Position numbers and translations under genes: made by a program
Shown here: positions 1 through 4,522 of the stretch, one piece after another
How the letters are laid out: each line of letters opens with the position of its first letter
Position numbering within the stretch: the first letter of the stretch is position 1
Source of the DNA: Flavobacteriaceae bacterium
GTDB lineage: Bacteria > Bacteroidota > Bacteroidia > Flavobacteriales > Flavobacteriaceae
Reading direction: 5' to 3'
NCBI GenBank assembly: GCA_023301205.1
Contig: JALZVC010000253.1
Coordinates: 1-7,773, forward strand
Length of the DNA stretch: 7,773 bases
Notes under the pieces: model-generated
Database searches by the model: none
Told to the model about the DNA's origin: nothing
Seen by the model: the letters and a program-made list of their open reading frames with translations, nothing else

Positions 1-512
1 AAGTTTTCACCCGCTTCTACCGCAGGTCTTGTGAGTATAATTCTTTTTACTTGTTTCTCTTTAAGCGCTTTTACTGCTAGTGCTACACCTGTATATGTTT
101 TTCCAGTTCCCGCAGGTCCTACGGCAAAAACCATATCATTCGCTTTTGACAAAGCCACCAATTTACGTTGGTTAGCTGTTTGAGGTTTTATAAGTTTACC
201 GTTTACACCATGCACCAGAATATCATTACTACTCATAGGTGTTTCATAATCTGCTTTACTATGGCTTAAAAACACACGTTCTATTACATTCTCGTCTATC
301 TTATTGTACTTGCCATAATGATCAAACAACATGGTCATTCTTCTATCAAATTCCTCTAGAATTTCTTCATCCCCATAGGCCTTAATTTTACTACCACGTG
401 CGACTATCTTGAGCTTAGGGAAATACTTTTTAATTGATGCGATATTCGCGCTCTGCTCTCCAAAAAAATCTCTTGGGTTTATATCTGTAAGTTCTATAAT
501 GAGTTCGTTCAA
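1..512 (-). CDS. phoH: PhoH-family ATPase, N-terminal part (runs off left edge)
   Basis: Cytoplasmic PhoH-like P-loop NTPase, related to the phosphate-starvation protein PhoH; the family is linked to RNA metabolism, but its exact reaction is unsettled. The leftward reading gives 170 codons plus two bases, open to the window edge; full-length relatives are about 310-320 residues, so the C-terminal part is missing only because the window ends. An N-terminal region (about residues 1-90) of the kind found in bacterial PhoH proteins precedes a 'TANQRK' stretch (112-117) and the Walker A motif GPAGTGKT (132-139), followed by 'ILTRPAVEAGEN' (159-170), typical of PhoH. I chose the TTG at 510-512 as start: the frame has a stop ten codons upstream and no ATG before the first conserved residues, and 'MNELIIEL' is the usual N-terminus in flavobacterial homologues as I recall them. 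It is transcribed divergently from the DUF62 gene. Family assignment is firm; the start is likely. Confidence 0.93.
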   Translation of the reverse strand, partial: MNELIIELTDINPRDFFGEQSANIASIKKYFPKLKIVARGSKIKAYGDEEILEEFDRRMTMLFDHYGKYNKIDENVIERVFLSHSKADYETPMSSNDILVHGVNGKLIKPQTANQRKLVALSKANDMVFAVGPAGTGKTYTGVALAVKALKEKQVKRIILTRPAVEAGEN

Positions 513-553
513 AAGCTTTTGTTTATAACAATTAATAGGTTATGTAAATATAG

Positions 554-584
554 TTTTTACAATGCAAAAAGTGCCTTACTTTTG
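554..584 (+). promoter_or_regulatory. Predicted Bacteroidetes-type promoter of the DUF62 gene
   Basis: TACTTTTG at 577-584 matches the Bacteroidetes -7 consensus TAnnTTTG exactly. A T-rich stretch (554-557), 19 bases upstream, stands in for the -33 TTTG element, which is weak here. The start codon at 622 would leave a leader of roughly 30 bases. No equally good element was found for the divergent phoH gene. Confidence 0.6.
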
Positions 585-593
585 TAGTAGATA

Positions 594-603
594 TTGTTAA
601 CAA
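594..603. promoter_or_regulatory. Perfect 10-base palindrome at predicted transcription start
   Basis: TTGTTAACAA is a perfect palindrome lying 10 bases after the predicted -7 element, so it overlaps the expected transcription start of the DUF62 gene. It could be an operator, but a 10-base palindrome in AT-rich DNA can arise by chance. Confidence 0.2.
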
Positions 604-621
604 AGTATCAACAGCTTTAGG

Positions 622-1458
622 ATGCCCATCATTACACTAACCACAGATTTTGGAGAGAAAGATCACTTTGCTGGCGCAGTAAAGGGTGCTATTTATGGTG
701 AACTAGAATCCATACGTATTGTAGATATCACACATTCTGTATCGCCTTTTCATACGGCAGAAGCTGCATACATTATTCAAAGTGCCTATCGCAGTTTTCC
801 AGACGGAACTATACACCTTATTGGTATTGATAGTGAGCTCAATCCAGAAAACAAACATATCGCTGTGTTGCTGGATGGTCATTATTTTATTTGCGCAAAC
901 AATGGCATTATCTCTATGTTAGCTAATGAAATTGTTCCAGAAAAAATTGTTGAAATCAACATTCACGATCATATTATTAGCAACTTTCCCGTACTTGATG
1001 TTTTTGTAAAAGTCGCCTGTCATATCGCTCGCGGCGGTACGCTTGATGTTATTGGTAAAAGAATACAAGAATTGCGGCAGCTCAATGGACTAAATCCAGT
1101 AGTACAAGGAGATGGAAAACAGATTATAGGTATTGTCATTTATATTGACAACTACGGAAACGTAATAACAAACATTACCAAGTCTTTATTTGACGAAGTA
1201 GGAAAAGGGAGAGATTTTAAAATTACGGCGCGTCACGCATCTTTCAAAAAAATCCATACGCATTATAGTGATGCCATTAACTTTGACCAGCCCAAAGAAA
1301 GAAGAGAAGAAGACGGTAAAAAAATTGCCCTCTGGAACAGTTCTCAATACTTAGAACTCGCCATATACAAAAGCAACCCGACAACTGTAGGTAGCGCTTC
1401 TACCCTATTTGGATTAGAATACAGAGATAGTGTGACCATCAGTTTTGATGCTTTATAA
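622..1458 (+). CDS. SAM hydrolase/chlorinase-fluorinase superfamily (DUF62) protein
   Basis: Cytoplasmic protein of 278 residues, the usual length for the S-adenosyl-L-methionine hydroxide adenosyltransferase family (DUF62), which splits SAM into adenosine and methionine and shares its fold with fluorinase and chlorinase. Visible family motifs are the N-terminal 'ITLTTDFG' (residues 4-11, with the SAM-ribose-binding Asp9), 'GIDSEL' (68-73), 'ANNGI' (92-96), and the C-terminal-domain motif 'YIDNYGNVITNI' (174-185), which in relatives contacts the adenine. Compared from memory with the archaeal enzyme PH0463, the catalytic triad Asp-Arg-His appears as Asp70, Asn77 and Pro123, so two of three residues differ; hydrolase activity should therefore not be assumed. 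The ATG at 622 gives the canonical start directly before the first motif. It is followed after 66 bases by the ABM-fold gene, probably co-transcribed because no terminator lies between. Fold assignment is secure, the reaction is not. Confidence 0.9.
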   Translation: MPIITLTTDFGEKDHFAGAVKGAIYGELESIRIVDITHSVSPFHTAEAAYIIQSAYRSFPDGTIHLIGIDSELNPENKHIAVLLDGHYFICANNGIISMLANEIVPEKIVEINIHDHIISNFPVLDVFVKVACHIARGGTLDVIGKRIQELRQLNGLNPVVQGDGKQIIGIVIYIDNYGNVITNITKSLFDEVGKGRDFKITARHASFKKIHTHYSDAINFDQPKERREEDGKKIALWNSSQYLELAIYKSNPTTVGSASTLFGLEYRDSVTISFDAL

Positions 1459-1524
1459 CCACTTATTTTTATTCGGACCTGCTAGACTGTAAGAACGAAT
1501 AGTAAGAAATTAAATCTTGCCCTT

Positions 1525-1821
1525 ATGTTTACTAGAATTGTAAAAATGGAATTTAAACCCGAAAACATCCCTACGTTTTTAGCAGATTTTCAACTTGTGA
1601 AATCTAAAATTAGAAATTATCCCGGCTGTTTGCATTTAGAATTATGGCGCGATAAACGCAATCCAAACATCTTCTTTACACATAGTAAATGGCAGCAAGA
1701 AGCAGATCTAGAAAGCTATAGACATAGTGAATTATTTAAAGGCGTTTGGGCAAAAACAAAACCGCTTTTTAAAGAAAAAGCAGCAGCTTGGAGTGTTGAT
1801 GTTGTTGAGGAGGTTTACTAA
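1525..1821 (+). CDS. ABM-domain (antibiotic biosynthesis monooxygenase-like) protein
   Basis: Small protein of 98 residues made of a single ABM domain, a ferredoxin-like alpha/beta fold that normally dimerises. The family includes quinol monooxygenases such as YgiN and haem-degrading proteins, but many members have no known substrate. Features supporting it are the N-terminal strand 'TRIVKMEFKPE', the turn 'YPGCLHLEL' (32-40), the signature 'FFTHSKWQQEADLESYRHSELF' region (50-71) with Trp56, Tyr65, Arg66, Ser68 and Phe71, and the length, typical for a stand-alone domain. No signal peptide is present, so it is cytoplasmic. It lies 66 bases after the DUF62 gene on the same strand and may share its transcript. 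A methyl-group or quinone-related substrate is speculation; the fold call is strong. Confidence 0.85.
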   Translation: MFTRIVKMEFKPENIPTFLADFQLVKSKIRNYPGCLHLELWRDKRNPNIFFTHSKWQQEADLESYRHSELFKGVWAKTKPLFKEKAAAWSVDVVEEVY

Positions 1822-1857
1822 TAGTTCTTTTTAATAAAAATTAATAAAGCCTCAAAA

Positions 1858-1882
1858 GATTTTGAACCAAGTTCAGGATGAC
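1858..1882. repeat. REP-like palindromic intergenic repeat
   Basis: The core is TGAAC-CAA-GTTCA (1863-1875), flanked by GAT-TT on the left and GGATGAC on the right. I recall this sequence type (reading 'TCATCCTGAACTTGGTTCAG' on the other strand) as a dispersed palindromic repeat in intergenic regions of many Bacteroidetes. In this copy the left arm carries TT where the right arm would require CC, so the outer stem is partly degenerate. No transposase is nearby. Confidence 0.5.
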
Positions 1883-1939
1883 AAATCGTTTTTTAAAAAT
1901 CTATATGTAGCAATAGTTAATTCACTAAACGGTCATTTC

Positions 1940-1962
1940 AAATAGGATTCGGAATCGTATTT
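1940..1962. repeat. Near-perfect 23-base palindrome
   Basis: AAATA (1940-1944) and GATTC (1946-1950) pair with GAATC (1952-1956) and TATTT (1958-1962); a single G-G mismatch interrupts the two arms and one G is the centre. Such a short-centred dyad is more like a protein-binding site or half of a decayed element than an RNA hairpin. Confidence 0.4.
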
Positions 1963-2019
1963 ACCAAAAGCTATTTTCCTTACGCAACCATAAATTATCA
2001 TTAGTACAAGATTTGAATC

Positions 2020-2085
2020 TGGCACATTTTCGCAGAAGCTAAACACTAGAAAATCGAGAACAAGTTGTGCCAATTATCGTGATAA
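2020..2085. repeat. Nested inverted repeats upstream of dnaN
   Basis: TGGCACA (2020-2026) is the reverse complement of TGTGCCA (2066-2072). Inside it, TTTTC (2027-2031) can pair with GAAAA (2049-2053), leaving an asymmetric bulge on the right side. Directly after it TTATC (2074-2078) and GATAA (2081-2085) form a second dyad. The stretch ends some 40 bases before the dnaN -7 element. It may be a structured RNA, a small non-autonomous element, or operator sites; the sequence alone does not decide. Confidence 0.3.
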
Positions 2086-2100
2086 CTTTTTATAACAAAG

Positions 2101-2132
2101 TTTTTTATCCTATAGGTTTTAAAATATATTTG
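2101..2132 (+). promoter_or_regulatory. Predicted promoter of dnaN
   Basis: TATATTTG at 2125-2132 matches TAnnTTTG exactly, with a run of six T (2101-2106) 18 bases upstream in the place of the -33 element. The dnaN start at 2237 implies a leader of roughly 95-100 bases, long for a housekeeping gene in this group. Confidence 0.6.
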
Positions 2133-2170
2133 TCTGTATAAGTAAAGATCTATAAACAAACTGCATCATA

Positions 2171-2227
2171 ATGAATAACAGATTTTTAGGATCTATTTAC
2201 AAGACATTTTTACTATATCATACTTAG
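2171..2227 (+). CDS. Possible 18-codon leader ORF in the dnaN leader
   Basis: Inside the predicted dnaN leader an ATG opens 18 codons (reading MNNRFLGSIYKTFLLYHT) and ends in TAG at 2225-2227, nine bases before the dnaN ATG and in the same frame as dnaN. Translation of it could influence dnaN initiation by coupling. It has no family resemblance and no strong ribosome-binding signal, and an ORF of this size is expected by chance, so it is a weak candidate. Confidence 0.15.
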   Translation: MNNRFLGSIYKTFLLYHT

Positions 2228-2236
2228 TACACACCT

Positions 2237-3355
2237 ATGAAATTCATCGTATCCAGCTCATATTTACTCAAAAAACTTCAGGTTTTAGGAGGTATTATTA
2301 ACAATAACAACACCTTACCTATTCTTGATAATTTTTTGTTCGAACTTAATGGAAATTCCCTTAAGGTTTCGGCATCAGATCTAGAATCTACAGTCACCTC
2401 GCTACTTGATGTAGAAAGCACTGAGGAAGGAAATATCTGTATCCCTGCGCGATTGTTATTAGACACGCTCAAAACGTTCCCGGAGCAACCCTTAACGTTT
2501 ACGCAAGACGATAATAATACCATAGAGATAAGCTCTAACCACGGTAAATACGCGCTAGCTTATGCAGATGGAGCAGAGTTTCCAAGTGCTGTGGAGCTTA
2601 AAGATCCTTCTTCTACGATAATCCAAGGAGATATTTTAGCAACTGCGATAAGCAAGACTATTTTTGCCAGCGGTAATGATGATCTAAGACCCGTGATGAG
2701 CGGTGTATTTTTCCAGTTTGGGACAGATGGGCTAACCTTTGTAGCGACAGATGCGCACAAGCTTGTTAAATATACTCGTGAAGATGTAACAGCCACAGAA
2801 ACAGCTGAGTTTATTATGCCTAAGAAACCTTTAAATCTTTTAAAGAGTATTCTTATTGGTAGTGAAGAAGAAGTAGCGGTAGAGTATAATGACAGTAATG
2901 CAAAGTTTAGTTTTGACGGCACAGAATTGATTTGTCGTCTTATAGATGGTAAATATCCTAACTATGAAGCGGTAATCCCTAAAGAGAACCCAAATAAACT
3001 AAGCATCTCTCGCAACCAATTTTTAAATAGTGTACGTCGTGTGTCTATTTTTTCAAATAAGACGACACACCAGATTCGTTTAAAAATTGCAGGAGCAGAA
3101 CTAAACATCTCTGCAGAAGATATCGATTACAGTAATAAGGCAGAAGAACGTCTTACTTGTGATTATCAAGGAGACGATATGGAAATAGGCTTTAACTCTC
3201 GTTTTTTAACCGAAATGCTAAACAACCTTACGTGTGATGATGTTTCATTAGAAATGAGTCTTCCTAACCGTGCAGGAATCCTAACTCCCGTAGACGGATT
3301 AGATGAAGGCGAAAGAGTCACTATGTTAGTAATGCCAGTGATGTTAAATTCTTAG
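2237..3355 (+). CDS. dnaN: DNA polymerase III beta subunit (sliding clamp)
   Basis: The processivity clamp of the replicative polymerase: it forms a ring around DNA as a head-to-tail dimer, is loaded by the clamp-loader complex, and tethers Pol III and other partners. At 372 residues the length is normal. The three clamp domains can be followed at about residues 1-122, 128-250 and 252-372. Signature stretches are 'LRPVMSGVFF' (150-159), 'FVATDAHKL' (168-176), 'LIDGKYPNY' (235-243) and the C-terminal 'VMLVMPVML'-like strand (362-370), which helps form the hydrophobic pocket for partner proteins. The ATG at 2237 begins with the family-typical MKFIVSS, and an in-frame stop lies four codons upstream, so the start is well fixed. 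It is transcribed alone, not next to dnaA, and closed by a strong terminator. Nothing is odd in the protein. Confidence 0.98.
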   Translation: MKFIVSSSYLLKKLQVLGGIINNNNTLPILDNFLFELNGNSLKVSASDLESTVTSLLDVESTEEGNICIPARLLLDTLKTFPEQPLTFTQDDNNTIEISSNHGKYALAYADGAEFPSAVELKDPSSTIIQGDILATAISKTIFASGNDDLRPVMSGVFFQFGTDGLTFVATDAHKLVKYTREDVTATETAEFIMPKKPLNLLKSILIGSEEEVAVEYNDSNAKFSFDGTELICRLIDGKYPNYEAVIPKENPNKLSISRNQFLNSVRRVSIFSNKTTHQIRLKIAGAELNISAEDIDYSNKAEERLTCDYQGDDMEIGFNSRFLTEMLNNLTCDDVSLEMSLPNRAGILTPVDGLDEGERVTMLVMPVMLNS

Positions 3356-3370
3356 CATTGAGCAAAATTT

Positions 3371-3410
3371 AAAAAAATCCAATTTCATTTGCATGAAATT
3401 GGATTTTTTT
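3371..3410 (+). terminator. Strong hairpin terminator of dnaN
   Basis: A perfect 18-base-pair stem (3371-3388 with 3393-3410) closes on the loop TTGC. The arms end in seven A and seven T, so the structure can act as an intrinsic terminator in both directions, though it begins 15 bases after the dnaN stop codon and mainly serves that gene. Confidence 0.9.
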
Positions 3411-3423
3411 TGAGTTATTTCAC

Positions 3424-3452
3424 AAAAAAACCTCCTACAAACTGTAAGAGGT
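3424..3452 (-). terminator. Terminator of the DUF1573 gene
   Basis: Read leftward, ACCTC (3448-3452) and TACA (3443-3446), separated by one mismatched position, pair with TGTA (3436-3439) and GAGGT (3430-3434) around a three-base loop. A run of seven A on the plus strand (3424-3430) becomes the T-tract. It lies just after the stop codon of the leftward gene. Confidence 0.75.
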
Positions 3453-3468
3453 CTTCCTATATATAATA

Positions 3469-3930
3469 TTACTTACCGTCTAGATTAGCCGGCTCTACTG
3501 GAGTAGCTGGCTCTCTTGGTAATACTTTCCCTTTAATTCTAAGTAAAATATTCGCCTCACTTGCATTAGAAGTTACCGTTACTGTTTTTGTAAAGGCACC
3601 TACTCTATTAGTTGCATACTTTACACCAATTTCCGCAGTTTCACCCGGCATTATTGGCCCTTTTGGTTTTGTAGGAACTGTGCAACCACAGCTTCCTTTT
3701 ACTCCTGTAATAACGATAGGTGCATCACCTACATTTTTAAACTTGAATGCGCGAACACCATCGGCATTGTGTGCTATGGTTCCATAATCTACAACTGTAG
3801 CATCAAATTTAAAAACACCTTGTTCTTGAGTTAATACCTCTTGTGCAAATAATGAAGTGCAAAAAAGAATACTTGCAATAAAAAATGCGTTGCGGAAAAA
3901 ACAATTTCCTTTTAATGTTGTTGTTACCAT
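3469..3930 (-). CDS. Secreted DUF1573 domain protein
   Basis: A 153-residue exported protein. Residues 1-30 form a signal peptide, with a hydrophobic core at about 15-28 and likely cleavage after 'LFAQ'. The rest is one DUF1573 domain, an immunoglobulin-like beta sandwich common in Bacteroidetes: 'FDATVVDYGTI' (42-52), 'FKFKNVGDAPIVIT' (62-75), the signature 'GSCGCTVP' (79-86) with Cys81 and Cys83, 'IMPGE' (93-97), and the closing strand 'NILLRIKGKV' (127-136). A proline-rich tail of about 17 residues (137-153) follows. The molecular role of the family is unknown; periplasmic or surface location is inferred from the signal peptide. No lipobox is present. It stands alone, converging on dnaN with separate terminators. 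The ATG at 3928-3930 gives a proper signal peptide, so the start is credible. Confidence 0.93.
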   Translation of the reverse strand: MVTTTLKGNCFFRNAFFIASILFCTSLFAQEVLTQEQGVFKFDATVVDYGTIAHNADGVRAFKFKNVGDAPIVITGVKGSCGCTVPTKPKGPIMPGETAEIGVKYATNRVGAFTKTVTVTSNASEANILLRIKGKVLPREPATPVEPANLDGK

Positions 3931-3951
3931 TTTGGTTTTAATTTAGATGAA

Positions 3952-3984
3952 CAAATTAATTATTATACAAACTTCGCATAAAAA
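3952..3984 (-). promoter_or_regulatory. Weak candidate promoter of the DUF1573 gene
   Basis: Read leftward, TTAATTTG (3952-3959) differs from TAnnTTTG at one position and is preceded, after a 20-base spacer, by a run of five T (3980-3984) that could act as the -33 element. The predicted leader would be about 16 bases. Confidence 0.35.
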
Positions 3985-4053
3985 TCAAGAAAATCCTAGA
4001 CTAAATATATAATTGAGTATTAATTTTATGATAAATCTATAGTTGATACATAT

Positions 4054-4105
4054 CATTCATAACACCTATCGTACGTTTCAGAACAATAAACAGTACGTTT
4101 AGAAC
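4054..4105 (+). promoter_or_regulatory. 52-base operator-like element, copy A (three sub-sites, 21-base period)
   Basis: The element holds three related sub-sites ending in TAAC (4060-4063), GAAC (4081-4084) and GAAC (4102-4105), that is, exactly 21 bases apart. The second and third read ACGTTTCAGAAC and ACGTTTAGAAC. By my count it is identical to copy B (4398-4449) at 37 of 52 positions without gaps. A 21-base period puts the sites on one face of the helix, two turns apart, and is the layout of LytTR-type regulator sites (9-base direct repeats with 12-base spacers). The regulator itself is not in the window. Confidence 0.6.
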
Positions 4106-4144
4106 TTGGAGCTATTAATAGGAGATCAAACTCATTATATCTAA

Positions 4145-4151
4145 TACATTG
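4145..4151 (+). promoter_or_regulatory. Degenerate -7-like element downstream of copy A
   Basis: TACATTG begins 40 bases after the last base of copy A, the same offset at which an exact TAnnTTTG begins after copy B. Compared with that consensus it lacks one T. Alone it would be unconvincing; the conserved position supports it. Predicted start of transcription is about 4158, some 28 bases before the small ORF. Confidence 0.35.
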
Positions 4152-4185
4152 CTGATGCACAATAAATAGATGCTATTAAAAAAGG

Positions 4186-4362
4186 ATGACACAATCTAAC
4201 ATTTTTAAGCAAATAGAATTAAAAGAAGTAACAACGTCTGCATTAAATTTAGTGCTTGATGACACTGTAGCTATTGTAGAAAGTAATACAAAGACTATTC
4301 TAAAAGAAGATCATATCTTTTTTATTAACTCAATATTTTGCGAGATGTTCTATAAGATATAG
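4186..4362 (+). CDS. Hypothetical 58-residue protein
   Basis: An ATG preceded by an A-rich stretch and GG opens 58 codons and ends in TAG at 4360-4362; an in-frame stop two codons upstream of that stretch fixes the ATG as the first start. The product begins MTQSNIFKQIELKEV, is rich in Ile, Lys and Thr, contains one hydrophobic patch near the C-terminus ('IFFINSIF', about 44-51) and one Cys, and has no signal peptide. I do not recognise it. Support for a real gene comes from its position: it lies downstream of copy A of the operator-like element just as the lipoprotein gene lies downstream of copy B. It could also be the surviving N-terminal piece of a longer, decayed gene, since no frame after the stop continues convincingly. 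Confidence 0.45.
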   Translation: MTQSNIFKQIELKEVTTSALNLVLDDTVAIVESNTKTILKEDHIFFINSIFCEMFYKI

Positions 4363-4397
4363 ATCTATTTTATTGCTTCTAAGTCTAGTAATAGAAT

Positions 4398-4449
4398 CAT
4401 TTATAACACTCATAGCGTATTTCAGAACATTATAGCACACGTTCAGAAC
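4398..4449 (+). promoter_or_regulatory. 52-base operator-like element, copy B (three sub-sites, 21-base period)
   Basis: Sub-sites end in TAAC (4404-4407), GAAC (4425-4428) and GAAC (4446-4449), again spaced exactly 21 bases. The last two read TATTTCAGAAC and ACGTTCAGAAC, close to those of copy A. The proximal sub-site lies about 55 bases before the predicted transcription start of the lipoprotein gene, a distance suited to an activator compensating for a poor -33 element. Confidence 0.6.
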
Positions 4450-4488
4450 AAAAGCAATAAAAACGTTATAGCTTGTGCTTTAACCGCA

Positions 4489-4496
4489 TATATTTG
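4489..4496 (+). promoter_or_regulatory. Predicted -7 element of the lipoprotein gene
   Basis: TATATTTG matches TAnnTTTG exactly. At the -33 position there is no good TTTG (the nearest TTG, at 4473-4475, is only 13 bases away), which would fit dependence on an activator bound at copy B. The leader is about 20 bases. Confidence 0.6.
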
Positions 4497-4497
4497 C

Positions 4498-4514
4498 ATT
4501 TAAACCGTTTAAAT
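4498..4514. repeat. Perfect inverted repeat in the lipoprotein leader
   Basis: ATTTAAA (4498-4504) and TTTAAAT (4508-4514) flank CCG. The dyad overlaps the expected transcription start and lies 8 bases before the start codon, so it could be an operator or a weak leader hairpin. Being made only of A and T in the arms, it may also be chance. Confidence 0.3.
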
Positions 4515-4522
4515 TAATCATT

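Larger units (their letters stand above)
1822..2236. other. Gene-free stretch before dnaN
   Basis: No reading frame here looks coding; the longest open frame I followed (leftward, about 46 codons, 1935-2073) has no start other than TTG and no recognisable family. The stretch holds the REP-like repeat, the palindromes at 1940-1962 and 2020-2085, and the dnaN promoter and leader, each listed separately. Confidence 0.6.
3931..4522. other. Long regulatory stretch with duplicated operator regions
   Basis: This 592-base interval between divergent genes contains the leftward DUF1573 promoter, operator copy A, the 58-codon ORF, operator copy B and the lipoprotein promoter. From 3985 to 4053 and from 4363 to 4397 I see nothing beyond AT-rich sequence. 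Confidence 0.6.

Noticed and set aside
541..570. Possible leftward promoter for phoH (TATATTTA on the minus strand)
   Set aside because: The -7-like match lacks the final G and the only T-rich -33 candidate is 12 bases away, too close for this promoter class.
1470..1501. Inverted repeat TATTCG/CGAATA between the DUF62 and ABM genes
   Set aside because: The arms are only 6 bases with a 20-base loop and no T-tract, so it is neither a convincing terminator nor an operator.
1935..2073. Leftward open frame of about 46 codons in the gap before dnaN
   Set aside because: It can start only at TTG right after a stop, overlaps the inverted repeats and resembles no known protein; it fits a chance frame.
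2278..2922. Leftward open frames opposite dnaN (2278-2523 and 2560-2922)
   Set aside because: They lie wholly antisense to a certain dnaN gene and have low-complexity, Ser/Val/Leu-rich translations with no family resemblance.
3039..3070. Inverted repeat GTGTGTC/GACACAC inside dnaN
   Set aside because: It lies in conserved coding sequence of the clamp and is best explained by codon choice.
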